From positions 1 through 36,390 of the forward strand of contig CAJJDF010000055.1 of NCBI GenBank assembly GCA_905182785.1: DNA of 36,390 nt, given 5' to 3'. Source of the stretch: an uncultured Flavobacteriales bacterium (GTDB taxonomy: Bacteria > Bacteroidota > Bacteroidia > Flavobacteriales_D > CAJJDF01). Both the position numbers and the translations under genes were made by a program. Positions 27,185-34,398 of the stretch are shown piece after piece. Position 1 is the first letter of the stretch. Each line of letters opens with the position of its first letter. A model generated the notes under the pieces. That model did not search any database. It was not told where the DNA came from and saw only the letters and a list, made by a program, of their open reading frames with translations.

Positions 27185-27685
27185 CTATTTTTTTAATGTA
27201 TTGAATTTTATAGCTCTTTGTTCCCCGTTCAGATTTCCTGATGCAGTTATTGTCAATTTATTATTGACATTCAGGTAATTGATATTATAAGGAAATTCAT
27301 CCTTGGTATTAGCAAATTCCAATTCACTTGAAGCTCCTTTTGTTTGAATAAAAATAGAGCTCTCGTTACCCTCAACTATTGTGTAATAAAACTTCCCTTC
27401 CGATTTATCAATCTTCAAATTTGTGGTATCTCCGTTATTCCCTCCTTTAATCGAATACTTCATACCCTTATAGCTATCCTTTTCTATAGCTCGCCAGACT
27501 TCTACATAAGTCTGATTTAGTATCTTAAAAGAGGTGGAGTCTATCCAAGTTCCTACTAACCAATCTAAATTAGTAGTAATTAATTTTTCTTCTTTTACGT
27601 TAACTGACTCATCCGTTACTTTTGCATTTTTACACGAAAAAAACAATAGCAACAAGAAAGTTAATGTAAAAAGTTTATTTAACAT
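27185..27685 (-). CDS. DUF6265-like lipoprotein
   Basis: About 166 residues from the ATG at 27683-27685; a GTG one codon earlier is possible but unnecessary. Lipobox LFFSC at the end of the hydrophobic leader. The motif LDWLVGTWID followed by YVEVWRAIEKDSYKGMKYSI matches the DUF6265 pattern of small beta-barrel, lipocalin-like proteins. Function unknown. Its first 11 bases overlap the end of the DUF349 gene, so the two are co-transcribed and probably coupled. Confidence 0.82.
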   Translation of the reverse strand: MLNKLFTLTFLLLLFFSCKNAKVTDESVNVKEEKLITTNLDWLVGTWIDSTSFKILNQTYVEVWRAIEKDSYKGMKYSIKGGNNGDTTNLKIDKSEGKFYYTIVEGNESSIFIQTKGASSELEFANTKDEFPYNINYLNVNNKLTITASGNLNGEQRAIKFNTLKK

Positions 27686-29381
27686 CACTTATCAATTTAA
27701 GTTTTTGTTTAATCGTTTCAATTTCCACTTTGTTTCTATCAATCTTTTTCTGGATATCGGCAATCATTTTATCTGCTCCTTTTGATGTTCCAAAGAAACC
27801 AATGTTATTTTCGTATTGACCAATTTCAGTACTTAAGTTATTCAGTTTTCGTTTCAAGAAATCTTTTTCCTTAGTAATTGTAATCGAATTTCCTTTTTTA
27901 ACCATTCCGTCTAATTTAGACTTATAGGTTAGGGTTGTCTTTTGCTTCCTATCTAGCTTTAATTTATCATACTGGAGATCTAATGCTGCTTTGTAAGCAT
28001 TATATACCACATCTTTTTCTTTAAAAGGAACATTACCAATTTCCAAAAACTCGGTAGAGAATTCTTTCAATTTTTGAATTGCTTCATTTGAATTGTCTGG
28101 CAATTTTACTTTAGTAATCTCTTCTATTACTCCTTTTTTCTTGGCTAAATTATCTGCTTCAATTGTTCCTCGATTGGCAAAGTATTCCTTTTTGTTTTTA
28201 AAGAAAAAATCGCAAGCCTCTCTAAATTGAGCCCAATATTTTTGCTCTCCTTTTCCTGAGTGCCCAATATTTTTCCAATTTTCTTGTAGCTTTTTAAGTT
28301 CAATTGTTGTGTTTTTCCAATCGTCAGAAAGTTTTATTTCTTGTGCTTTTGCTATTATATCTTTCTTTAAATTAAGGTTTTTTGAACTATCTTTTTTCAA
28401 GTCCTTGAAATAGTCATTCTTTTTTCCAAAAAACAAATCAAATTCTGCTCTAAATTCTTCCCAAATTTCTTTGTTTTTTTCTCTTGCTACTGGCCCTATT
28501 TTTTTCCATTCTTCTTGCAAGGACACCACTTTTTCTGTTTCAGAATTCCAATCCTTGATGGATGATAATGACAATTGAGAAAACTCTTTAGCTTTCAAAA
28601 CCAAGCCTTTTTTTAGTTCTAGGTTTAGATTCAGTTTTTCTGATTGCACTACATAAAAAGCTTTAATTTTATCTCTTAATTGATTTACATTTCCCCAGAA
28701 ATTTTCTTTCAACTCCTCCCATTTCTCTTGAAATGTTGGTCCTATTTCATCCCAATCTGTAATCAAAGTATTTAAACTCTTCTGTAAAGTTTTTATAGAT
28801 TTTTCATTGTGCAATTCTTTCAAATCAAAAATAATTTTATTCTTCAAAGAATAATTTCTTTTCAAATCGTGCTCTTGGATTTCTTTATAGATATTGATAT
28901 TGTAATTGAAAAAGTCATTCAATCTACTATATTCTGCTTGTATTCCTTCAAAACTAGATTGAGGAACATTCCCAATGTCTCTCCATCTCTCTTGAATTTC
29001 TTTCCTCTTAGCGAAAGCTGCTCCAATATTCTCCTCGTTTTCTACTAATTCTACAAACTCATTAAGAATTGCTTTTTTCGAAATTAAATTTACTTTTTCC
29101 TCTTCCTCTTTTTTCTTTTTGAAAGCTTTTCTTCTGTCTTTAAAGGTTACAATTAATTCTTCAATTCTGGTATCCATCTTACGGTTCTCCAAAATCAAAG
29201 ACAACTGTTCTTCAGTTTGTTCTAATTCAGTCGTTTCTTCTTCAACAGGTTTCTCCTTTAGTTTCTCCTCAGAAATTAAACTCTTGTAAGAGTTAATCTG
29301 TTCATTTACTTCTGCATTTATAGCATTAACATCTTTGTTTTGAAGTAATTCGGTTAATTTTAAAATAATCTCAGCTTTCAT
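27675..29381 (-). CDS. DUF349 five-repeat coiled protein
   Basis: 568 residues, highly charged and helical, with no signal peptide. Five DUF349 units can be seen from their cores: RWRDIGNVPQSSFEGIQAEY, DWDEIGPTFQEKWEELKENF, EWKKIGPVAREKNKEIWEEF, NWKNIGHSGKGEQKYWAQF and EFLEIGNVPFKEKDVVYNAY. A Glu-rich, coiled N-terminus precedes them (about 1-110) and a coiled tail follows. DUF349 proteins are common in Bacteroidota; their role is not established. It lies 19 bases after the crotonase gene and overlaps the lipoprotein gene by 11 bases. Confidence 0.92.
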   Translation of the reverse strand: MKAEIILKLTELLQNKDVNAINAEVNEQINSYKSLISEEKLKEKPVEEETTELEQTEEQLSLILENRKMDTRIEELIVTFKDRRKAFKKKKEEEEKVNLISKKAILNEFVELVENEENIGAAFAKRKEIQERWRDIGNVPQSSFEGIQAEYSRLNDFFNYNINIYKEIQEHDLKRNYSLKNKIIFDLKELHNEKSIKTLQKSLNTLITDWDEIGPTFQEKWEELKENFWGNVNQLRDKIKAFYVVQSEKLNLNLELKKGLVLKAKEFSQLSLSSIKDWNSETEKVVSLQEEWKKIGPVAREKNKEIWEEFRAEFDLFFGKKNDYFKDLKKDSSKNLNLKKDIIAKAQEIKLSDDWKNTTIELKKLQENWKNIGHSGKGEQKYWAQFREACDFFFKNKKEYFANRGTIEADNLAKKKGVIEEITKVKLPDNSNEAIQKLKEFSTEFLEIGNVPFKEKDVVYNAYKAALDLQYDKLKLDRKQKTTLTYKSKLDGMVKKGNSITITKEKDFLKRKLNNLSTEIGQYENNIGFFGTSKGADKMIADIQKKIDRNKVEIETIKQKLKLISDVK

Positions 29382-29400
29382 GGTAGTAGGAATTTGCGAA

Positions 29401-30171
29401 CTATTTGTTCTTAAATTTATTTATTGCATTTTTAGAAAATTCGGACAGCACCAGCTCTCCACTCATTGCAGCTCTTTGTTTTAGTAAATCGCTCCAATCT
29501 TCGGTTCCTTTCCAAAAAATTTGTTTTAGTAATCTCATTGCTTCTGGATTTGAATTATTTAGTTTATTTGCCAATTCATTCACAGCCTTATCCATTTCTT
29601 CTATCGTGTCGTAAACTTCTGTGTATAATCCTTTTTCTTTTGCCCATTGTGCAGATTGCCATTCAGTAGCATCTATTGCCAATTGACTCATTGCAGAAAC
29701 TCCAATTTTTCTCTCTACAGCTGGCCCCACCACAAACGGTCCAATTCCAACTGCTAATTCACTTAGTTTAACTGAAGCAAATTTTGTTGCCACACAATAA
29801 TCTACTGCACTTGCAACTCCTACTCCTCCCCCTACAGCTTTTCCTTGTACTCTTCCTATTATCAATTTTGGACAAGTTCGGCAAGCATTAATTACATTAG
29901 CAAATCCAGAAAAGAATATTTTACCTGTTTCAAGGTCATTGATATCAATCAGCTCATCAAAAGATGCTCCTGCACAAAATGCTCTTTCTCCTGCAGATTT
30001 TAATACAACAACTCTTACCGAGTCATTTTTACCAAGATCTGTGATAGTTTTTGCTAATTCATTCAGCAATTTTCCTGGAAGCGAATTACTTAAAGGATGG
30101 AAAAAAGTAACAGTTGCAATTCCATTTGCAATCGATTGATCTACTTTTCCTTGTTCTAATATATCTGCCAT
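29401..30171 (-). CDS. Enoyl-CoA hydratase/isomerase (crotonase) family protein
   Basis: 256 residues, the family's normal size. Oxyanion-hole and CoA motifs are visible: AFCAGASFDEL (65-74), VQGKAVGGGVGVASAVDY (108-125), LSELAVGIGPFVVGPAVERK (136-155). Compared with rat enoyl-CoA hydratase, the Glu164 equivalent is kept (Glu138) but the Glu144 equivalent is Gly118, twenty residues earlier as expected. The enzyme therefore has one of the two classic acid/base glutamates, as in some isomerases and related hydratases. A methylglutaconyl-CoA or similar short-chain acyl-CoA hydratase is plausible; the exact substrate is not assignable. It is first in the run leading to DUF349. Confidence 0.9.
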   Translation of the reverse strand: MADILEQGKVDQSIANGIATVTFFHPLSNSLPGKLLNELAKTITDLGKNDSVRVVVLKSAGERAFCAGASFDELIDINDLETGKIFFSGFANVINACRTCPKLIIGRVQGKAVGGGVGVASAVDYCVATKFASVKLSELAVGIGPFVVGPAVERKIGVSAMSQLAIDATEWQSAQWAKEKGLYTEVYDTIEEMDKAVNELANKLNNSNPEAMRLLKQIFWKGTEDWSDLLKQRAAMSGELVLSEFSKNAINKFKNK

Positions 30172-30349
30172 ATTCTTACTGTTCTCTTTCTTGGTTTACA
30201 ATTTTTTGTTTTAAAACTGTTTCCTCATTTTTCATCTGTTTTTACAAAAGAAAAAACTGGATAATGAGCAAATTGAATACTCGCCTCAAACATAAGCAAA
30301 AATATAATTTATTACCCACTTGACAAACTATTGAAGAAAGAGAATTACA

Positions 30350-30961
30350 TTATTCCTCAAAAATCTTATGTAAAGAAGTGTTATTATAAAAAATAGTTTG
30401 AATCTCAATCCTTTTAGCACTTTCTATATGTTGAATTGAATCATCAATAAAAAGTGTTTCTTCTCGATTTAATCCATTTTCGTTTATTATTTTTTCAAAA
30501 GCAACTGTATTTGGTTTTCTTTCTCCAAATTGATGCGAATAATAGGTTTTTTCAAAGATGGAATCAAAATCTGATTTTACTAACGTTTCAAATTTATTGT
30601 AATGCGTTTCATTCGTGTTACTGAATAAAAATAAGCGGTACTTATTTTTTAATTCTTTGAGTACACTAATTCTTTCTTGTGGCAAATCCAACAAAATAGC
30701 ATTCCATGCAAATTGATACTGAAAAAAAGAAAATTCTACTCCTGAAATCTTTTTTATTGATTCATAAAATTCTTGCTCGTTTATTTCTCCTTTTTCAAAT
30801 TTATCTGAAATTGTATTTTGGCTACTTTGAGAAAAAATAGTTTCAAAATTTAAAACTCCTAATTTTTCAAATTCATTAATCGTTTTTTGGTAATCGATAT
30901 TTAGGATTACTCCTCCCAAATCGAAAATAATATTTTTTATTCCTTTTAAATCTTCTGACAT
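30350..30961 (-). CDS. HAD-superfamily (subfamily IA) phosphatase, YihX-like
   Basis: 203 residues. HAD motif I is IIFDLGGVILNID with nucleophile Asp14; the +2 residue is Gly, as in the YihX group (DLGNV) rather than the usual second Asp. Motif II LFLFSNTNETH, motif III near GERKPNT, and motif IV LFIDDSIQHIESAK follow, with a helical cap about 25-95. YihX of Escherichia coli dephosphorylates alpha-glucose 1-phosphate; substrate here is unknown. It is 178 bases from the crotonase gene and may be a separate transcript. TACTTTTG at 30966-30973 lies too close to the ATG to be a convincing -7 element. Confidence 0.88.
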   Translation of the reverse strand: MSEDLKGIKNIIFDLGGVILNIDYQKTINEFEKLGVLNFETIFSQSSQNTISDKFEKGEINEQEFYESIKKISGVEFSFFQYQFAWNAILLDLPQERISVLKELKNKYRLFLFSNTNETHYNKFETLVKSDFDSIFEKTYYSHQFGERKPNTVAFEKIINENGLNREETLFIDDSIQHIESAKRIEIQTIFYNNTSLHKIFEE

Positions 30962-31114
30962 GAAACAAAAGTAATCGAATTTTTTTTAAATATGAATGGT
31001 GATTTAATACTGGTATATCTACCATTTTACTGTTACATTTCCTTGGAATAAACCGAACCTTTCGCAAGGAAAGTTGTTCTAACAAAAAACCAGCATACTA
31101 TTAATAAAAAAAAA

Positions 31115-31146
31115 TGAATTTCTATAAATTATAGATTTCAAATTCA
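31115..31146. repeat. Imperfect palindrome upstream of lpdA
   Basis: TGAATTT-CTATAA, one central A, TTATAG, five unpaired bases, AAATTCA. The arms of 7 and 6 bases match. It is centred about 160 bases before the lpdA ATG. Possible regulator site; AT-richness makes chance plausible. Confidence 0.3.
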
Positions 31147-31228
31147 ATGTGGAGAAATAAATTTCTTCTATTTATTTTTAATAAATCACTAACGAACAAA
31201 ATCGAGGAACAATTATAAATCTTTTTAC

Positions 31229-31259
31229 TTTCATATAGTTTATTAAATCCCTAATTTTG
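31229..31259 (+). promoter_or_regulatory. Bacteroidetes-type promoter of lpdA
   Basis: TTTC (31229-31232) is followed after 19 bases by TAATTTTG (31252-31259). The -7 is a full TAnnTTTG match; the -33 has one mismatch to TTTG. It ends 28 bases before the lpdA ATG. Confidence 0.6.
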
Positions 31260-31287
31260 TTTAACAATTTGATTAAAAAACAAAGTT

Positions 31288-32691
31288 ATGAGCAAATATG
31301 ATGTAGTAGTAATAGGATCAGGACCTGGTGGATATGTGGCGGCAATAAGATGCGCACAACTAGGAATGAAAACTGCACTTATAGAAAAGTACGACACTTT
31401 AGGTGGAACTTGTCTAAACGTAGGTTGTATTCCTTCTAAAGCTATGCTGGATTCTTCGCACCATTATCATGAAGCGACACATAATTTCGAAAAACACGGA
31501 ATTGATATAAAAGGAACTATTACGCCTAACATTAAACAAATGATAGCTCGTAAAAATGAAGTTGTTTCTCAAACTACAGGAGGTATTGATTTCTTAATGG
31601 ACAAAAACAAGATTGACGTCCTTCACGGAATGGGTTCTTTTGTGGATAAAAACACCATTAAAATAACGAAAGACAAAAAAGAAGAGATGATAACTGCTGA
31701 CAAAGTAATTATCGCTACCGGTTCTAAACCAAACTTCTTTCCAGGAATGGAGCCAGACAAAAAAAGAATCATTACTTCTACGGAAGCTTTGGAATTGAAA
31801 GAAATTCCTAAAAAAATGATTGTAATTGGGGGTGGAGTTATTGGATTGGAACTTGGACAAGTTTATGCAAGACTAGGATCTGAGGTACATGTAGTAGAAT
31901 TTATGGATTCTATTATCCCAACAATGGATAAATCGCTAGGAAAAGAATTGATGAGAGCTTTGAAAAAAGAAGGTTTCAAGTTTAACTTTAACCATAAAGT
32001 GAAAAATGTAACCAACAAAGGAAAAACAGTCGTGGTTACCGCTGACAATAAAAAAGGAGAAGAAGTAACATTTGAAGGAGATTATTGTTTAGTTTCTGTA
32101 GGAAGAAAAGCTTACACAGATCAACTAGGATTGGAGAATATAGGAATTACAACTGACAAAGCTGGTAGAATAGAAACTGACAAACAGTTACAAACCAATG
32201 TTGCTGGAATTTATGCAATTGGTGATGTGGTAAAAGGTGCAATGTTGGCACACAAAGCAAGTGAAGAAGGAGTTTTGGTAGCAGAAATAATGGCTGGACA
32301 AAAACCTCATATCAATTATAATTTGATTCCTGGTGTAGTTTACACTTGGCCAGAAGTAGCTGCTGTGGGACAAACAGAAGATCAATTGACGGAAGCTGGA
32401 GTAAATTTTAAAGTGGGTCAATTCCCAATGAAAGCATTAGGAAGAGCAAGAGCAAGTATGGATATTCAAGGATTTGTAAAAATCATTGCCGACAAAGAAA
32501 CGGACGAAGTATTGGGAGTTCACATGATTGGACCAAGAGTTGCCGATTTAATTGCAGAAGCAGTTGTTGCAATGGAATACAGAGCAAGTGCAGAAGATTT
32601 AGCTCGATTCTCTCACGCTCACCCAACCTATGCAGAAGCTGTAAAAGAAGCCGCCTTAGCCGCTACAGAAGATAGAGCTTTGCATATCTAA
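31288..32691 (+). CDS. lpdA: Dihydrolipoyl dehydrogenase (E3)
   Basis: 467 residues. FAD motif VVIGSGPGGYVAAIRCAQLG (7-26), the redox-active disulfide Cys42/Cys47 in GGTCLNVGCIPSKAML, NAD-binding VIGGGVIGLELGQVYARLG, the second FAD segment YAIGDVVKGAMLAHKASEEG, and the C-terminal catalytic His445-Glu450 in HAHPTYAEAVKEA. It reoxidises dihydrolipoyl groups of the pyruvate, 2-oxoglutarate or branched-chain dehydrogenase complexes, or of glycine cleavage. No E1 or E2 gene is adjacent; with its own promoter and terminator it appears monocistronic, so it may serve several complexes. Confidence 0.97.
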   Translation: MSKYDVVVIGSGPGGYVAAIRCAQLGMKTALIEKYDTLGGTCLNVGCIPSKAMLDSSHHYHEATHNFEKHGIDIKGTITPNIKQMIARKNEVVSQTTGGIDFLMDKNKIDVLHGMGSFVDKNTIKITKDKKEEMITADKVIIATGSKPNFFPGMEPDKKRIITSTEALELKEIPKKMIVIGGGVIGLELGQVYARLGSEVHVVEFMDSIIPTMDKSLGKELMRALKKEGFKFNFNHKVKNVTNKGKTVVVTADNKKGEEVTFEGDYCLVSVGRKAYTDQLGLENIGITTDKAGRIETDKQLQTNVAGIYAIGDVVKGAMLAHKASEEGVLVAEIMAGQKPHINYNLIPGVVYTWPEVAAVGQTEDQLTEAGVNFKVGQFPMKALGRARASMDIQGFVKIIADKETDEVLGVHMIGPRVADLIAEAVVAMEYRASAEDLARFSHAHPTYAEAVKEAALAATEDRALHI

Positions 32692-32712
32692 TAAATTAAA
32701 TAACAGTATTTT

Positions 32713-32749
32713 AAACTCCGATTCTATATTTTAGTTTCGGAGTTTTTTT
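32713..32749 (+). terminator. Rho-independent terminator of lpdA
   Basis: AAACTCCGA (32713-32721) pairs perfectly with TCGGAGTTT (32737-32745) across a 15-base loop, with T continuing to 32749. It begins 22 bases after the lpdA stop. Confidence 0.88.
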
Positions 32750-32773
32750 ATATTTAAAAACTAATTCACTCTT

Positions 32774-33166
32774 ATGAAAAAGATAATCCTGTTTACCCTA
32801 ACAATGTCACTTATAAGTTATTCTATTTTTAAGAAAAATGAATCTTCTAATTCTGTAACAATCTATAACGAAGAAGATGTTTTTACAGTAGTTGAAAATC
32901 CACCTACATTTCCAGGAGGACAAAGTGCATTAGATATATTTATTCAAGAAAATCTTATTATTTCTAGAAAATATAAAAAGGGAAACGTTTATACTTCATT
33001 TATTATTGAAAAAAACGGATCTATAACTGATGTGAAAATTTTGAGAGGCTTAACTCCTGCACAAGACAAGGAAGCAGTTCGATTAGTTTTATCTATGCAA
33101 AATTGGAACCCTGGAAAGCAAAGAGAAGAAGCAGTAAGAGTAAGAAATGTACTTCCCGTCAGTTAA
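32774..33166 (+). CDS. Stand-alone TonB C-terminal-domain protein
   Basis: 130 residues. An N-terminal hydrophobic leader (KKIILFTLTMSLISYSI) precedes a TonB_C-like domain: VENPPTFPGGQSALDIFI, GNVYTSFIIEKNGSITDVKI, and KEAVRLVLSMQNWNPGKQRE. In Bacteroidota this FPGG...W.PG pattern marks energy-transducer TonB domains. There is no proline-rich linker to cross the periplasm, and the domain stops at RNVLPVS, a little short of the usual final strand. It may therefore be a periplasmic or membrane-tethered TonB-like protein that does not energise receptors directly. It ends 2 bases from convergent dprA. Confidence 0.85.
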   Translation: MKKIILFTLTMSLISYSIFKKNESSNSVTIYNEEDVFTVVENPPTFPGGQSALDIFIQENLIISRKYKKGNVYTSFIIEKNGSITDVKILRGLTPAQDKEAVRLVLSMQNWNPGKQREEAVRVRNVLPVS

Positions 33167-33168
33167 AA

Positions 33169-34284
33169 CTAACTCAACCGAAACGAACTGCCCGGCAAAG
33201 CATTCACCAATCCTGCAAATTCTAATTGCAACAAACCAACTGACAATACACTTGTAGATAATTTTGTTTTCATACTCAATTCGTCCATTCCTATGGAATT
33301 TTCGGAATCTAGAGAATCGTAAATTAATTGTTGGACGGCAGGTAGTTCTAGGAACATTTTTTTTTGAATTGGTTTCGGCTTCCCTTCAACCAATTCCCAA
33401 TTCATGAGGTACACAATATCGGCTGCACTATTTAGTAAATGAGCTTTGTTTATTTTTATCAAATAATTACACCCTTCCGAATATTGGTCTGTAATTCTTC
33501 CGGGAATCGAAAAAACATCTCGGCTGTAACTATTTGCAATTTCGGCTGTAATTAATGAGCCTCCTCTTTTTGCTGATTCTATTACAATTGTGACGTCTGC
33601 TAAACCTGCAATTATTCTATTTCTGGTTGGGAAGTTTTGTCTGTCGGGATTTGTTCCACTCATAAATTCCGTGAGCAAACCTCCTGTTTTCATCATTTTA
33701 TCTGCCGTAGGTTTGTGTGTAGAAGGATACAATCTATCCAAGCCGTGGGCTAAAACTCCTACAGTTGCCATTTCGTTTTGAACACAACATTTGTGCGCAT
33801 GAATATCTACTCCGTAAGCCATTCCACTAATCACAAGAAGATTGTGTGGTTTCAAATCTTCCAATATCTTTGTGCAAATATCCTTTCCTCTTTGCGTTAC
33901 TTTTCTTGTTCCTACAACGCTTACAATTTTTGAGTTATTAAAATTAAAGTTTCCTTTACCATAAAGAACAATAGGCGAATCTTCGCATTGCTTTAGATTT
34001 ATTGGGTAATTTTTATCGGTATACAAAATAACTTGAACGTCATTATTCTCAATAAATTCAATCTCTTCTTCTACCCTATCCATTATCTTTTTCTCGGATA
34101 ATTGATTGAATATTTTCTGAACCAATACAGTTCCAATTCCAGGAATTTTTGACAATTTCACTTTATTGGAACTAAAAACTGAGGTAAAATCACCACAATA
34201 AGCCAATAATTTTTTGGCATTTATATTTCCTACTCCATCTATTAAAGTGAGTGCCATGGCATATTTGATTTCGGAGTTTAGCAT
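33169..34284 (-). CDS. dprA: DNA-processing protein DprA
   Basis: 371 residues. N-terminal helix-hairpin-helix part (about 1-70, LTLIDGVGNINAKKLLAY and KIPGIGTVLVQKIF); Rossmann-like core about 110-300 with VVGTRKVTQRGKDI, VISGMAYGVDIHAHKCC, VGVLAHGLDRLYPSTH, NFPTRNRIIAGLAD and ESAKRGGSLITAEIA; and a C-terminal winged-helix-like segment. DprA loads RecA onto incoming single-stranded DNA in natural transformation. No other competence gene is near. It is convergent with the TonB_C gene and divergent from the TonB receptor at the right edge. Confidence 0.96.
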   Translation of the reverse strand: MLNSEIKYAMALTLIDGVGNINAKKLLAYCGDFTSVFSSNKVKLSKIPGIGTVLVQKIFNQLSEKKIMDRVEEEIEFIENNDVQVILYTDKNYPINLKQCEDSPIVLYGKGNFNFNNSKIVSVVGTRKVTQRGKDICTKILEDLKPHNLLVISGMAYGVDIHAHKCCVQNEMATVGVLAHGLDRLYPSTHKPTADKMMKTGGLLTEFMSGTNPDRQNFPTRNRIIAGLADVTIVIESAKRGGSLITAEIANSYSRDVFSIPGRITDQYSEGCNYLIKINKAHLLNSAADIVYLMNWELVEGKPKPIQKKMFLELPAVQQLIYDSLDSENSIGMDELSMKTKLSTSVLSVGLLQLEFAGLVNALPGSSFRLS

Positions 34285-34398
34285 AAAAGACTGATATAAA
34301 TATTATTGAACCTTGAATTTAAGTATTTTATCTCAATTTATTTAAAATTCCTTACATTTAGATTCTAAATGAAATTAAAATTCCAAGCATCAAATTAT

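Larger units (their letters stand above)
30962..31287. other. 326-base intergenic region between HAD gene and lpdA
   Basis: No convincing gene or tRNA on either strand. It is AT-rich and holds an 8-base inverted repeat (TTTCCTTG 31038-31045 with CAAGGAAA 31065-31072), a longer imperfect palindrome (31115-31146) and the lpdA promoter at its right end. It is the longest non-coding stretch in the window. Confidence 0.7.

Noticed and set aside
30287-30294. TATGTTTG (minus strand) as the promoter of the crotonase gene
   Set aside because: The nearest TTTG is 29 bases away, outside the usual spacing, and the leader would exceed 100 bases.
30966-30973. TACTTTTG as the promoter of the HAD gene
   Set aside because: It ends five bases before the ATG and no -33 element is found at the right spacing.
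30876-31085. Minus-strand 69-codon open frame upstream of and overlapping the HAD gene
   Set aside because: It overlaps the HAD start in another frame and is Lys/Arg-rich with no domain; most of the unique part is AT-rich spacer.
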